Positions 1-8,041 of a DNA stretch of 35,944 bases are shown here, piece after piece. Both the position numbers and the translations under genes were made by a program. The DNA is taken from assembly GCA_003553525.1 (NCBI GenBank), contig PWEO01000146.1:1-35944 (forward strand). Reading direction: 5' to 3'. The notes beneath the pieces were generated by a model. That model was not told the origin of the DNA. It did not search any database and saw only the letters and a program-made list of their open reading frames with translations. This DNA comes from Clostridiaceae bacterium. Its GTDB lineage: Bacteria; Bacillota; Clostridia; Peptostreptococcales; T1SED10-28. How positions within the stretch are numbered: the first letter of the stretch is position 1; the number at the start of each line of letters is the position of its first letter.

Positions 1-329
1 GGAGCATAGGGGTCCAGAGCCAATACGGTTTTCTCCTTACGAACTATTTTATAATGGTAATAATAGCTTTCCAAACTTTCGAGATCCGTATTTTCTTCGG
101 ATAAGGTAATATGCCAAGAGCCTTTTTCACCTTTCTCCATCAAAAGATCCTCCCGAATAACTTTGTAGGGGTCTTCTTTATCATATAAAACCACATAAAC
201 CTCTTGGGCACTGGGGGACCAAAGAGAAAGGGCGGCACTTCCGTCGCTATGCAGTCTTGGGCCTAGGGGGCCCTTGTAGTTAGGGCGACCGGAGCCATTT
301 GTGTATACTTCCTTGGTCAAAAAATCCAT
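1..329 (-). CDS. CBM48 / pullulanase-type glycoside hydrolase, N-terminal fragment
   Basis: The gene runs off the left edge of the window, so only about the first 109 residues are visible. It starts at ATG (complement of 327-329) with an AAGGAGG ribosome binding site just upstream. The translation begins MDFLTKEVYTNGSGRPNYKG and then has a beta-rich segment with LWSPSAQEVYVVLYD, a YYYHYKI strand and the LDPYAP signature. This is the usual layout of the N-terminal CBM48/E-set domain of type I pullulanases and related GH13 debranching enzymes, where DPYA precedes the catalytic barrel. The protein would cleave alpha-1,6 branches of glycogen or starch-like glucans. No signal peptide is visible, which suggests an intracellular enzyme. 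It is divergent from pstS. The catalytic domain lies outside the window, so another GH13 member is possible. Confidence 0.6.
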   Translation of the reverse strand, partial: MDFLTKEVYTNGSGRPNYKGPLGPRLHSDGSAALSLWSPSAQEVYVVLYDKEDPYKVIREDLLMEKGEKGSWHITLSEENTDLESLESYYYHYKIVRKEKTVLALDPYA

Positions 330-375
330 TGTTTTCCTCCTTAAGTATAGAACGCTTCAAGCTTTATGCTATTTT

Positions 376-404
376 ATCATACTTTTCAGTTTTTGAAAAA
401 GCAA
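376..404 (-). promoter_or_regulatory. Possible sigma-A promoter for the glycoside hydrolase gene
   Basis: Read on the minus strand, TTGCTT (404-399) is followed after 17 bp by TATGAT (381-376). This lies about 45 bp upstream of the start codon. The -35 match is weak. The spacer holds a small dyad, TTTTCA-N5-TGAAAA. Confidence 0.35.
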
Positions 405-409
405 AACAC

Positions 410-453
410 TTTACACATTCTTAACACTCCATTAACACTTCCTTAACCATGGC
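410..453 (+). promoter_or_regulatory. Pho box: four 11-bp-spaced TTAACA-type repeats upstream of pstS
   Basis: Hexamers TTTACA (410), TTAACA (421), TTAACA (432) and TTAACC (443) start exactly 11 bp apart. This is the arrangement known for PhoP-phosphate binding in Bacillus Pho-regulon promoters, where TT(A/C/T)A(C/T)A direct repeats with 5-bp gaps bind PhoP dimers. A -10-like TATACT lies at 469-474, which places the box block at roughly -30 to -70. No good -35 is present, as expected of an activator-dependent promoter. The likely activator is the PhoP encoded at 5333. Confidence 0.85.
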
Positions 454-468
454 TCTTTCTAAAAAAAC

Positions 469-474
469 TATACT
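469..474 (+). promoter_or_regulatory. -10 element of the pst operon promoter
   Basis: TATACT sits 15 bp after the last Pho-box hexamer and about 58 bp upstream of the pstS start, with no matching -35. This is the usual geometry of PhoP-activated promoters. Confidence 0.5.
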
Positions 475-531
475 AAGCTTGTAGCTAAGAAAAACATTAA
501 AAGCAAGATAAAATCAAAGGAGGAATTTACA

Positions 532-1464
532 GTGAAGAAAGCAATTCTCGTATTTGCATTAATTTTAGTAGGATCTTTAGTATTATTCGGTTGTGGAGAT
601 GATAACGGAGATACAGCGGATAATGGCACGAACAACGAAGAAAGTGGTACTAATGAAGAAAGTGGAAATGGTGAAGAAAGTAGTGATATTGATTTTTCTA
701 AAATGATTGAAGCAAGAGGTTCCGATACCATGGTAAACCTTGGGCAACGATGGGCAGAGGAATTTATGGATGAATACTCGGAAGCCAGCATGTCTGTAAC
801 CGGTGGCGGATCGGGGACCGGAATTGCCGCAATGATTAACGGAACCATTGACATTGCCTTATCCTCAAGAGCCATTCGAGAAGAGGAAATTGATCAGGCT
901 GCCGAGAATGACGTGGAAGTTGTAGAACACATTACAGGCAGAGACGGAATTGCCATTGCGGTACATCCTAGTAACCCGGTAAAGGAATTAACTATGGGGG
1001 ATATCAAAGCGATCTTCACAGGAGAAAAAACCAACTGGAGTGATTTTGGAGGAAACGATGCTGAAATCACATTATATTCCAGGGAGTCCAACTCCGGAAC
1101 CTATGTATTTTTTAGAGAATTTGTTCTGGAAGATGAAGATTATGCATCCTTTGCAAACTTGATGCCTTCTACCCAAGCCATTGTTGAAGGGGTTATTCAA
1201 GACGAAAATGGAATCGGCTATATCGGACTTGCCTATCTTGATGACGATGGAATTCAAGGGGTATCCGTAGCCGTGGAAGAAGGAGCCGAAGCATTCTTTC
1301 CTGATATGGAAAATATCGTTGCAGGAGATTATCCGGTAGCTAGACCCCTGTTCTTATACACCGATGGTGAACCGCAAGGTGTAGTGGAGTTATTCATGGA
1401 TTTCGTAATGGGTACGCAGGGACAACAAATTGTAGAAGATATCGGATTTGTACCGGTACAATAA
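532..1464 (+). CDS. pstS: PstS, phosphate ABC transporter substrate-binding lipoprotein
   Basis: This is the extracellular phosphate-binding protein that feeds the PstCAB importer. The 310-residue product starts at GTG 532 behind an AAAGGAGG site. It has a lipoprotein signal peptide with lipobox LFGC (acylated Cys21), then a low-complexity Asn/Asp/Glu/Gly/Ser-rich linker to about residue 50. The periplasmic-binding-protein type II fold follows. The phosphate-site motifs RGSDTM and GGGSGTGIAAMINGTIDIAL are present, as is a second-domain SRESNSGTY motif. It is the first gene of the pst operon, directly downstream of the Pho box. A strong hairpin follows the stop codon and may let this gene be expressed above the membrane subunits. 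The acidic linker resembles those of other lipoproteins in the window. Confidence 0.96.
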   Translation: MKKAILVFALILVGSLVLFGCGDDNGDTADNGTNNEESGTNEESGNGEESSDIDFSKMIEARGSDTMVNLGQRWAEEFMDEYSEASMSVTGGGSGTGIAAMINGTIDIALSSRAIREEEIDQAAENDVEVVEHITGRDGIAIAVHPSNPVKELTMGDIKAIFTGEKTNWSDFGGNDAEITLYSRESNSGTYVFFREFVLEDEDYASFANLMPSTQAIVEGVIQDENGIGYIGLAYLDDDGIQGVSVAVEEGAEAFFPDMENIVAGDYPVARPLFLYTDGEPQGVVELFMDFVMGTQGQQIVEDIGFVPVQ

Positions 1465-1511
1465 CCCGGTGATCCGGAACTTGCAGTAAGGACTAAAAAG
1501 TTTATGATAAA

Positions 1512-1561
1512 CCCTCTGCCAAATGCCTTGAAGAAAAGAAGTAAAGGTTTATGGCAGAGGG
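1512..1561 (+). other. Intercistronic hairpin between pstS and pstC
   Basis: Bases 1512-1521 pair perfectly with 1552-1561 (10 bp, CCCTCTGCCA with TGGCAGAGGG). A further interrupted stem (1523-1529 with 1544-1550) closes a loop of about 14 nt. No T-run follows, so it is not a canonical terminator. Such structures after binding-protein genes commonly protect upstream mRNA or reduce read-through. Confidence 0.7.
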
Positions 1562-1644
1562 AATATAAATTTATGCGATGGGGATCGTAGATATAGATTG
1601 GAAAAATTTATTAGTAGAAATACTTGAATGCGAGGTGTTACCCA

Positions 1645-2628
1645 GTGAAAGGAATATTATTGAGCATCCTGACCATTGTTAAGCCCCGGGGAGAATCTGT
1701 GAGCCCTCGGAAAAAACTGGAAAATAGCTCCTGGAATTTAACCAAGAGTTATAAAAACCGAATTAGAGAGTTTTTAATTGAAAAAATCATTTTTATTCTA
1801 GGCATCACCGCATTATTAATTATGGGGTTGATTTTTGTATTTCTGATCCAAACGGGAATTCGTCTCTTTGAGGATGTAAGCCTGGGGCAATTTCTCTTTG
1901 GCAGAGAGTGGTATCCTAATGCCACCAATGCAAGGTTTGGGATCCTTCCCATGATCGTTGGATCCATTATGGTAACCATGGGAGCAATCTTAATCTCCGT
2001 CCCCATAGGAATTGGCAGTGCCATTTTCATTGCGGAAGTGGCACCGCCAAAAACCAAGACGGTTTTTAAGCTTACTATAGAATTTTTGTCTGCAATTCCT
2101 TCGGTGGTATTGGGGTTTTTAGGGATTGTAGTACTATCGAACTGGGTTCGAATCAGCTTTAATTTATCTTCAGGATTTACGGTGCTTACGGGATCCATTG
2201 TTATTGCATTGATGGCCCTACCGACGATTATCAGTGTGGCCGACGATGCAATTAGAGCCTTGCCCGGTGAGTACCGGGAAGCCTCTTACGCTCTCGGAGC
2301 CTCCAAATGGGAGACCATAAAAAATGTACTCCTTCCCGCAGCTTCCTCCGGCATTATCGCCGGGGTTATGCTTGGTGTAGGAAGAGCCATCGGGGAGACC
2401 ATGGCGGTAATGATGGTTATGGGAAATGCGGTGCAAATCCCCTCCACTTATCTAGAGTCCGGGAGAACCTTAACCGCCACCATTGCCGCAGAAATGGGAG
2501 ATACCGTAAGAAACGGTACCCATTATAATGCACTCTTTGCCATCGGCGTGGTACTGCTGATTATGACCAGCGTGATCAATACCATCTCAGAGTGGGTTCT
2601 TCATCGAGCACAAAGGGAGGGAAAATAA
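1645..2628 (+). CDS. pstC: PstC, phosphate ABC transporter permease
   Basis: This is one of the two membrane subunits of the Pst phosphate importer. It has about six hydrophobic segments, a binding-protein-dependent transport signature near the middle ([18 protein letters not shown], the EAA loop that contacts PstB) and the PstC-typical RAIGETMAVMMVMGN segment. The frame is open from a TTG at 1624. I place the start at GTG 1645 because GAGGTG (1632-1637) lies 7 bp before it. GTG 1699 behind GGGGAG is a serious alternative that would give a product of about 309 residues, close to family length. The stop codon abuts the pstA ATG, so the two subunits are translationally coupled. Confidence 0.94.
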   Translation: MKGILLSILTIVKPRGESVSPRKKLENSSWNLTKSYKNRIREFLIEKIIFILGITALLIMGLIFVFLIQTGIRLFEDVSLGQFLFGREWYPNATNARFGILPMIVGSIMVTMGAILISVPIGIGSAIFIAEVAPPKTKTVFKLTIEFLSAIPSVVLGFLGIVVLSNWVRISFNLSSGFTVLTGSIVIALMALPTIISVADDAIRALPGEYREASYALGASKWETIKNVLLPAASSGIIAGVMLGVGRAIGETMAVMMVMGNAVQIPSTYLESGRTLTATIAAEMGDTVRNGTHYNALFAIGVVLLIMTSVINTISEWVLHRAQREGK

Positions 2629-3522
2629 ATGGTAAATACAGTGAATGAAAAAAATATGGAAATGAAACGTGACCGACAAAAAAAGATCCGAGAAAAGTTG
2701 ATGTTTGGGCTTTTCACCCTGTGTATGTTGGCTGTTGTAATTCCCACCTTATTAATCATCGGATTTATTGTTGTAAAAGGGATTGGTACCGTGAACTGGA
2801 GCTTTTTAACGGAAATGCCTCGAATGGGTATGAAAGAAGGGGGGATTTTCCCGGCCATCGTGGGAACTTTATACCTGGTCTTAGGAACAATCATCTTCTC
2901 CTTGCCTCTTGGCGTAGGGGCAGCGATTTATCTTACGGAATATGCAAAGCAGGGGAGACTGACAAGACTTATTCGAATCGCTGTGTTAAATCTTGCGGGA
3001 GTACCCTCCGTGGTTTATGGCCTCTTCGGTCTTGGGCTCTTTGTTTTTTTCATGGGTTTCGGTTCTTCTATTTTGGCAGGTTCCTTAACATTAGCTTGTT
3101 TAATCCTGCCGATTATTATTACCACCTCGGAAGAGGCCATTAAAAGTGTACCGGACAGTTACCGGGAAGCGTCCTTAGCCCTGGGGGCTTCCAAATGGGA
3201 AACCATAGCCCGAGTGGTGCTGCCTCTAGCGATCCCGGGTATTATGACGGGAGGGATACTGGGAATAGGAAGAGCTGCCGGTGAAACCGCACCGATTCTC
3301 CTTACCGTAGCCGCCTTTTTCATACCCAGGCTACCCGGATCGGTATTTGATCAGGTAATGGCCCTTCCTTACCATCTTTACATTGTATCTACCCAAGTTC
3401 CGGGAATGCCGGAATCGATTAAATACGGAACCGCCCTAGTGCTACTTGGTGTGGTGGGAGTGTTCTTTGCCTTTGCTACAATTATACGATTGAAATTTAA
3501 ACAAATGAGTCATTTGGATTAG
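2629..3522 (+). CDS. pstA: PstA, phosphate ABC transporter permease
   Basis: This is the second membrane subunit of the Pst importer, 297 residues. A basic cytoplasmic N-terminus is followed by about six membrane helices. The EAA loop reads [18 protein letters not shown], closely parallel to that of PstC, followed by [20 protein letters not shown], typical of PstA. The ATG directly follows the pstC stop codon with no gap, and the site GGGAGGG lies inside the end of pstC, so translational coupling is likely. pstB follows after 20 bp. Confidence 0.95.
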   Translation: MVNTVNEKNMEMKRDRQKKIREKLMFGLFTLCMLAVVIPTLLIIGFIVVKGIGTVNWSFLTEMPRMGMKEGGIFPAIVGTLYLVLGTIIFSLPLGVGAAIYLTEYAKQGRLTRLIRIAVLNLAGVPSVVYGLFGLGLFVFFMGFGSSILAGSLTLACLILPIIITTSEEAIKSVPDSYREASLALGASKWETIARVVLPLAIPGIMTGGILGIGRAAGETAPILLTVAAFFIPRLPGSVFDQVMALPYHLYIVSTQVPGMPESIKYGTALVLLGVVGVFFAFATIIRLKFKQMSHLD

Positions 3523-3542
3523 ACTATAAAGGAGGAGTTAGC

Positions 3543-4316
3543 ATGTCGGTTGTTCAAAATATGGAAGCCATTATCGAAGTTAAAAATTTAGACTTATATT
3601 ATGGGGATTTTCAAGCCCTGAAAAAAATTGATACCAGCATTGAAAAAAATAAAGTCAGCGCTTTAATCGGACCCTCCGGTTGTGGGAAATCCACTTTTCT
3701 TCGGACGCTAAATCGAATGAATGATTTGATTAGCGGTGTAACCACCAAGGGTGAGGTGACCTTTGAGGGTAGAGAAATATATGATCAGGACCTGGATGTG
3801 GTGGCCCTTCGGCGTAAGATCGGGATGGTATTTCAAAAACCCAACCCCTTTCCGAAGTCCATTTATGAAAATGTGGCCTACGGTCCTCGAAGAAGCGGTG
3901 TGAAAAACAAGAAAGACCTGGATCAAATCGTAGAGGAAAGCTTAAAAGAAGCGGCTCTTTGGGAAGAAGTGAAGGACCGACTGAATAAATCCGCCCTTGG
4001 ACTGTCCGGGGGACAGCAACAGCGGCTTTGCATAGCCCGAGCTCTTGCCATGAAACCCCAAGTCCTTTTAATGGACGAGCCGACTTCGGCCCTGGATCCT
4101 ATTGCCACCAATCGAATTGAAGACTTGATTACCCAGTTAAAAGAGCACTATACCATTGTTATTGTAACCCACTCCATGCATCAAGCGGCTAGGATTTCAG
4201 ATAAAACAGCCTTCTTCTTAATGGGAGAACTGATCGAACAGGGAGATACGGATAAGATCTTCACGACTCCAAGGGATCAGCGAACGGAAGATTATGTAAC
4301 GGGACGATTCGGTTAG
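3543..4316 (+). CDS. pstB: PstB, phosphate ABC transporter ATPase
   Basis: This is the ATP-hydrolysing subunit that powers phosphate import through PstCA. The 257-residue product has a Walker A motif GPSGCGKST (residues 43-51), the Q-loop [16 protein letters not shown] that is diagnostic of PstB, the ABC signature LSGGQQQR, Walker [13 protein letters not shown] and the switch histidine in [13 protein letters not shown]. The length is standard for the family. It starts at ATG 3543 behind AAAGGAGGAG, 20 bp after pstA. A short GU-rich hairpin (about 4321-4342) lies between it and phoU without a proper T-run. Confidence 0.97.
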   Translation: MSVVQNMEAIIEVKNLDLYYGDFQALKKIDTSIEKNKVSALIGPSGCGKSTFLRTLNRMNDLISGVTTKGEVTFEGREIYDQDLDVVALRRKIGMVFQKPNPFPKSIYENVAYGPRRSGVKNKKDLDQIVEESLKEAALWEEVKDRLNKSALGLSGGQQQRLCIARALAMKPQVLLMDEPTSALDPIATNRIEDLITQLKEHYTIVIVTHSMHQAARISDKTAFFLMGELIEQGDTDKIFTTPRDQRTEDYVTGRFG

Positions 4317-4439
4317 AAAAGAGGGGTTGTTTTCAACTCTTTATATGCAAAAACGCATGAAAAATCGTGAAATAGTTTGTGCGACATTGAGGAAATAGGG
4401 TATAAGAACTTAATAAATTTCATAAACGAGGTGGATAAT

Positions 4440-5090
4440 TTGAGAAGTCAATTTCAAGAAGAATTAAAAGTATTGAAAATTAAGCTATTAAAAATGGGCT
4501 CCATGGTACAAAACATTATTGAAGTATCGGTACAAGCTCTTGCAAAGCAGGATTTGGATCGAGCGAAGTCCGTATTTGAACTGGATGATGATATCGATGC
4601 CCTGGAGCTGGAAATAGAACATCAATGCATGAATTTAATTGCCCTACAACAACCGATTGCCCGAGACCTTCGAACCATAGGCACCATATTAAAAATCATT
4701 ACGGATCTTGAACGGATGGGAGACCATGCAGTAAATATTGCAAAGGTTACGCTGGAAATCGGAGAGGATAAACTGATTAAACCCTTGATTGATATCCCTA
4801 ACATGGCCAGGCTGACGGAGGCTATGGTAAATAAATCCCTGGATGCTTTTATGCACGAAGACATTGACTTGGCCAAAGAGCTGGATGTGGATGATGATCA
4901 GGTGGATGATCTTTATGAAGCTATTTATTTAGAGTTGATCGAAATGATGCTGGAGAATCCGGAAATTATAAAGCAAGCGACTCAACTGTTATTTATCGGA
5001 AGATATTTAGAGCGTACTGCGGATCATGCTACGAATATCGGAGAGCGGATCATTTATATGGTTACGGGAGAACGGATGAAAATTAATTAA
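4440..5090 (+). CDS. phoU: PhoU, phosphate signalling/transport accessory protein
   Basis: PhoU links the Pst transporter to the PhoR kinase and represses Pho signalling when phosphate is ample. The product has two repeated three-helix PhoU domains, each with the metal-site motif: DLERMGDHAVNIAK in the first half and YLERTADHATNIGE in the second. I chose TTG 4440 (MRSQFQEELKVLK) because GAGGTGG lies just before it and the N-terminus then matches PhoU proteins, giving 216 residues. A start further upstream at 4377 would add 21 residues with no good ribosome binding site. It is the last gene of the pst cluster before the gap leading to phoP. Confidence 0.93.
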   Translation: MRSQFQEELKVLKIKLLKMGSMVQNIIEVSVQALAKQDLDRAKSVFELDDDIDALELEIEHQCMNLIALQQPIARDLRTIGTILKIITDLERMGDHAVNIAKVTLEIGEDKLIKPLIDIPNMARLTEAMVNKSLDAFMHEDIDLAKELDVDDDQVDDLYEAIYLELIEMMLENPEIIKQATQLLFIGRYLERTADHATNIGERIIYMVTGERMKIN

Positions 5091-5207
5091 TTACGAGTAG
5101 TATGATTAATTGAGCAATAGGAATAAATATCAGGAATAAGATGTTGCCCAAGGCAAGGGATTAATAAAGAGAAGAAAATGCCGAGGACAAGGGATTGGAA
5201 GAAATGC

Positions 5208-5213
5208 TATAAT
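5208..5213 (+). promoter_or_regulatory. Possible -10 of a phoPR promoter
   Basis: A perfect TATAAT lies 119 bp upstream of phoP, but no convincing -35 is found 17 bp before it. If it is used, transcripts would cross the 15-nt repeats and the hairpin before phoP. Confidence 0.3.
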
Positions 5214-5259
5214 AAATACACAAAGAACAAATACACTATAAGCAAATATACTATAAACG
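5214..5259 (+). repeat. AT-rich tandem repeat, 15-nt period, in the phoP leader
   Basis: Three imperfect units begin AAATACAC (5214), AAATACAC (5229) and AAATATAC (5244), spaced 15 nt apart. Units 2 and 3 both continue CTATAA. The function is unknown. The period matches that of a second repeat at 9144. Confidence 0.55.
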
Positions 5260-5291
5260 AATAAAGAAGTAATAGCATCCATAAGAAGCTG

Positions 5292-5320
5292 GGCAAAAGC
5301 CTGGCTTTTTTTACAAAGGA
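5292..5320 (+). terminator. Terminator-like hairpin between phoU and phoP
   Basis: AAGCTGGGC pairs with GCCTGGCTT (two GU pairs) around an AAAA loop, and a T-run follows at once. The phoP ribosome binding site AAAGGAGG starts a few bases later. It could end pst transcripts or act as an attenuator for phoPR read-through. Confidence 0.6.
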
Positions 5321-5332
5321 GGAAGACCCCCT

Positions 5333-6028
5333 ATGGCAAAGAAAATTCTGATTGTCGACGATGAAATTCATATATTAGAGTTGATTCAATTTAACTTAGA
5401 AAAAGAGTATCAGGTGAGTACCGCAGGAAGCGGAGAAGAGGCTTTGGAGATTCTTGGTAAAGAAACCATGGATCTGATGATTCTGGATTTGATGCTGCCG
5501 GGAATTGACGGGATTCAGGTATGCAATAAGGTCAGAAATCAAGAGGGGTTGATGCAGCTTCCCATTATTATGCTGACAGCCAAGGGGGAGGACGCCGACC
5601 GAATACTGGGCCTTGAGGTAGGAGCCGACGACTATTTACCCAAGCCCTTTAATGTCCGGGAGCTTCAAGCAAGGATTAAGGCAGTGCTTCGAAGAAGCAA
5701 TTACCATCAAGAGGAGGTTAAAAATCAATATCAGTTTAGGAATTTAACCCTTGATATTGAGAGTCGGGAGGTTCGGAAAAATGGGGAAGTACTTCCCCTT
5801 ACCGCCAAGGAATTCGACTTGTTAAAACTATTAATGGAGCACCATGGGAAAGTATTATCCCGAAATTTTTTACTGGATAAAATCTGGGGATATGAATATT
5901 TTGGAGAGAGTCGCACCGTGGATGTCCACATTCGCCATCTTCGTATGAAAATCGGAGACACTGAAGAAAATCCTTATATTTTAACGAAAAGGGGAATCGG
6001 TTATAAAATGCCCCGGGAAGAAGGGTAA
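5333..6028 (+). CDS. phoP: PhoP-type response regulator (OmpR family)
   Basis: This is the DNA-binding half of the phosphate two-component system and the likely ligand of the Pho box at 410-453. The 231-residue product has a receiver domain (residues 1-120) with acidic pocket DDE at 9-11, phospho-acceptor Asp52 in LILDLMLPG and the conserved Lys in YLPKPF. An OmpR/PhoB winged-helix domain follows, with LTAKEFDLLKLL and the recognition region RTVDVHIRHLRMKIG. The ATG follows AAAGGAGGAAG. It sits 5 bp upstream of the kinase gene. The pst neighbourhood supports PhoP/PhoB rather than another OmpR-family regulator. Confidence 0.92.
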   Translation: MAKKILIVDDEIHILELIQFNLEKEYQVSTAGSGEEALEILGKETMDLMILDLMLPGIDGIQVCNKVRNQEGLMQLPIIMLTAKGEDADRILGLEVGADDYLPKPFNVRELQARIKAVLRRSNYHQEEVKNQYQFRNLTLDIESREVRKNGEVLPLTAKEFDLLKLLMEHHGKVLSRNFLLDKIWGYEYFGESRTVDVHIRHLRMKIGDTEENPYILTKRGIGYKMPREEG

Positions 6029-6033
6029 AAAGA

Positions 6034-7803
6034 ATGAAAAAAAAGCTGGTCTTACTGCTACTACTAGTCTTATTAACCGGAACTCTCCTTGCCGGTCTTT
6101 TACCCATGAGCTTTATTCGAAGCCGATACATCGAAGAAGTGGAAAATCGTCTGCTGGATAATGCAAAGCTTGTAGAGGGTTTTCTATTAGAGGATTTTTT
6201 AGAGGAGGAGGACCTTCAACGGAGAGTTTTGTCTATCGGAGAGGTTTTGGATGCAAGAATAACCATTGTGGATGAAGAGGGTCGGGTATTGGCGGATACG
6301 GCCATGAGGGACGGCGGTTTTGAAAATCATTTAAATCGGGAAGAGATACAAGACTCCCTGCAGGGAGAAATCGGTCGTTCCGTACGGGTTAGTGAATCTG
6401 TAAATGAGGAAATGCTTTATGTGGCAATTCCCCGCTACTTAGATGACGGTAGTATTCAAGTGGTTCGATTATCCGTATCCCTTTGGGAAATACAAGGAAT
6501 TAATCGCCAAATGTTGATTTATGTACTCATATCCATTGCTGCGGGTATCATACTGGCTTCGATTTTAGGGTATCGATTTATCAATAAATTTCTGGAGCCG
6601 ATCAAAAATTTGACCAATACTTCCCAGGAAATTGCCAAGGGAAACCTGGATAAACCCCTGATTGTAACCAGCAATGATGAGCTGGGAGAATTATCGGAGA
6701 CCTTTAATAATATGAGGATTCAACTGAAGCATTCCTTTGAGGAACTGGAAGATCAAAATATTAAGCTTCAGGCACTTCTTACCAGTATTACCAATCCCAT
6801 TATTGCGGTGAATCCCAAAAAAGAAATCATACTGTTTAACCCTGCTGCGGAAATTCTATTTGAGACCAAGGGAGAAGCCGTATATGGAAAACATATTTTA
6901 GAAGTGGTCAGAGACCATACCCTGGAGGAACGGGTGGAGCAGATTTTTGATCAGAATCGAGATAGCCAAATGGAATGGGAGTTGAAGTATCCCGGTAAAA
7001 AACACTTAAAGGTAAATACCAGCCTTATTCGGGTTCCCAAGGATCCCAACCGTAATCTGGGGATCGTAGCCTCCATCGAAGATTTAACGGAGATGAAAAA
7101 GCTGGAAACCATGCGTTCGGATTTTGTGGCGAATGTTTCCCATGAACTGAAAACCCCCTTAACTTCTATAAAAGGTTTTGTGGAAACCTTAAAAAGCGGA
7201 AGAGTGGAGGAGGAAGAGCAACGTCAGCGATTTTTAGACATTATTGAAATTGAAGCGGAAAGACTGACCCGGTTGATCAACGATATCCTCACCTTGTCGG
7301 AAATTGAAAACCATAGAATATCCTACGAAAAAGAACTGATTGATGTAAAGGTTGCTATTAAAAATTCTTTGGACGTAATACAGCCTATTGGGGAGGAGAA
7401 AAACATTCGGTTTTTGGTGGAGGTTGAAGAAGGACTGCCAAAAATAAAAGGCAATATTGATTGGTTTAAGCAAATGCTGATAAATCTTTTGGATAATGGG
7501 GTGAAATACACTCCGAGTTCCGGCGAAATTCAAATTAAAGCCTATGGGAAAAAGGGAAGAGTTTATCTAAGCATCAAGGATAACGGGATGGGTATTCCCA
7601 GGGAGGACTTAGAGCGAATTTTTGAGCGGTTCTACCGGGTAGACAAGGGACGATCCCGTAAGGTGGGTGGTACAGGATTGGGTCTTGCCATAGTAAAACA
7701 TGTAGTTAAGTCATTAAACGGTTATATAGCGGTGAAGAGTAAAGAAGGAGAGGGAACGGAATTTATTGTGAACTTTCCCGGAGAAAAAGATCAGAAAAAG
7801 TAA
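6034..7803 (+). CDS. phoR: PhoR-type sensor histidine kinase
   Basis: This is a membrane sensor kinase that would phosphorylate the adjacent PhoP under phosphate limitation. The 589-residue product has a first membrane helix near residues 5-25 and an extracytoplasmic domain of about 135 residues. A second helix lies near 160-182, followed by a HAMP domain, a PAS domain around 245-340, a HisKA domain with phospho-acceptor His370 in FVANVSHELKTPLTSIKG, and a HATPase domain with LLDNGVKYT, IKDNGMGIP and GGTGLGLAIVK. The domain order is that of the PhoR/WalK group. The pst-phoU-phoP context supports PhoR. A good terminator follows the stop codon. Confidence 0.92.
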   Translation: MKKKLVLLLLLVLLTGTLLAGLLPMSFIRSRYIEEVENRLLDNAKLVEGFLLEDFLEEEDLQRRVLSIGEVLDARITIVDEEGRVLADTAMRDGGFENHLNREEIQDSLQGEIGRSVRVSESVNEEMLYVAIPRYLDDGSIQVVRLSVSLWEIQGINRQMLIYVLISIAAGIILASILGYRFINKFLEPIKNLTNTSQEIAKGNLDKPLIVTSNDELGELSETFNNMRIQLKHSFEELEDQNIKLQALLTSITNPIIAVNPKKEIILFNPAAEILFETKGEAVYGKHILEVVRDHTLEERVEQIFDQNRDSQMEWELKYPGKKHLKVNTSLIRVPKDPNRNLGIVASIEDLTEMKKLETMRSDFVANVSHELKTPLTSIKGFVETLKSGRVEEEEQRQRFLDIIEIEAERLTRLINDILTLSEIENHRISYEKELIDVKVAIKNSLDVIQPIGEEKNIRFLVEVEEGLPKIKGNIDWFKQMLINLLDNGVKYTPSSGEIQIKAYGKKGRVYLSIKDNGMGIPREDLERIFERFYRVDKGRSRKVGGTGLGLAIVKHVVKSLNGYIAVKSKEGEGTEFIVNFPGEKDQKK

Positions 7804-7830
7804 AAAAATATGAGAATAAATCACGAACTA

Positions 7831-7860
7831 AAGCCTCTCGGTCCTTCGGGAGGTTTTTTT
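7831..7860 (+). terminator. Rho-independent terminator after phoR
   Basis: AAGCCTCTCG pairs with CGGGAGGTTT (two GU pairs) around a GTCCTT loop, running into a seven-T tract. It lies 28 bp after the phoR stop codon. Confidence 0.85.
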
Positions 7861-7991
7861 ATTTCTTTAGACCTAAAATATATAATATGCATCAGTAAGT
7901 ATTATTTTGGTGAACCGTTTGAAAAATAAGCTATACAAAAAAAACTTTATAAACACAAAAAAACTATTTGGAACTTTCTGAAAAATAATCG

Positions 7992-8020
7992 TTGACACTG
8001 AGAATTAAATGTAATAATAT
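7992..8020 (+). promoter_or_regulatory. Sigma-A promoter for the panB-family operon
   Basis: A perfect TTGACA (7992-7997), a 17-bp spacer and TATAAT-like TAATAT (8015-8020). The predicted start near 8027 gives a leader of about 240 nt before the first gene. Confidence 0.75.
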
Positions 8021-8026
8021 TTTAAT

Positions 8027-8041
8027 TAGAACAGCGTTCTA
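8027..8041 (+). promoter_or_regulatory. Palindromic operator at the transcription start of the panB-family operon
   Basis: TAGAAC-AGC-GTTCTA is a perfect 6+3+6 inverted repeat 6 bp after the -10 element, an ideal place for a repressor. A degenerate copy with the same GTTCTA right half lies at 8149-8163. The IclR-family protein coded at 11636 is the natural candidate ligand, since IclR regulators bind short palindromes, but this is inference. Confidence 0.55.

Noticed and set aside
1512-1561. Terminator ending pstS transcription
   Set aside because: No T-run follows the stem, and the rest of the operon has no promoter that I can see after it.
1749-2198. Long open frame on the minus strand opposite pstC
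   Set aside because: It lies wholly inside a clear permease gene, has no ribosome binding site and no recognisable protein features. Similar antisense frames opposite phoR, the M24 gene and the peptidase were dropped for the same reason.
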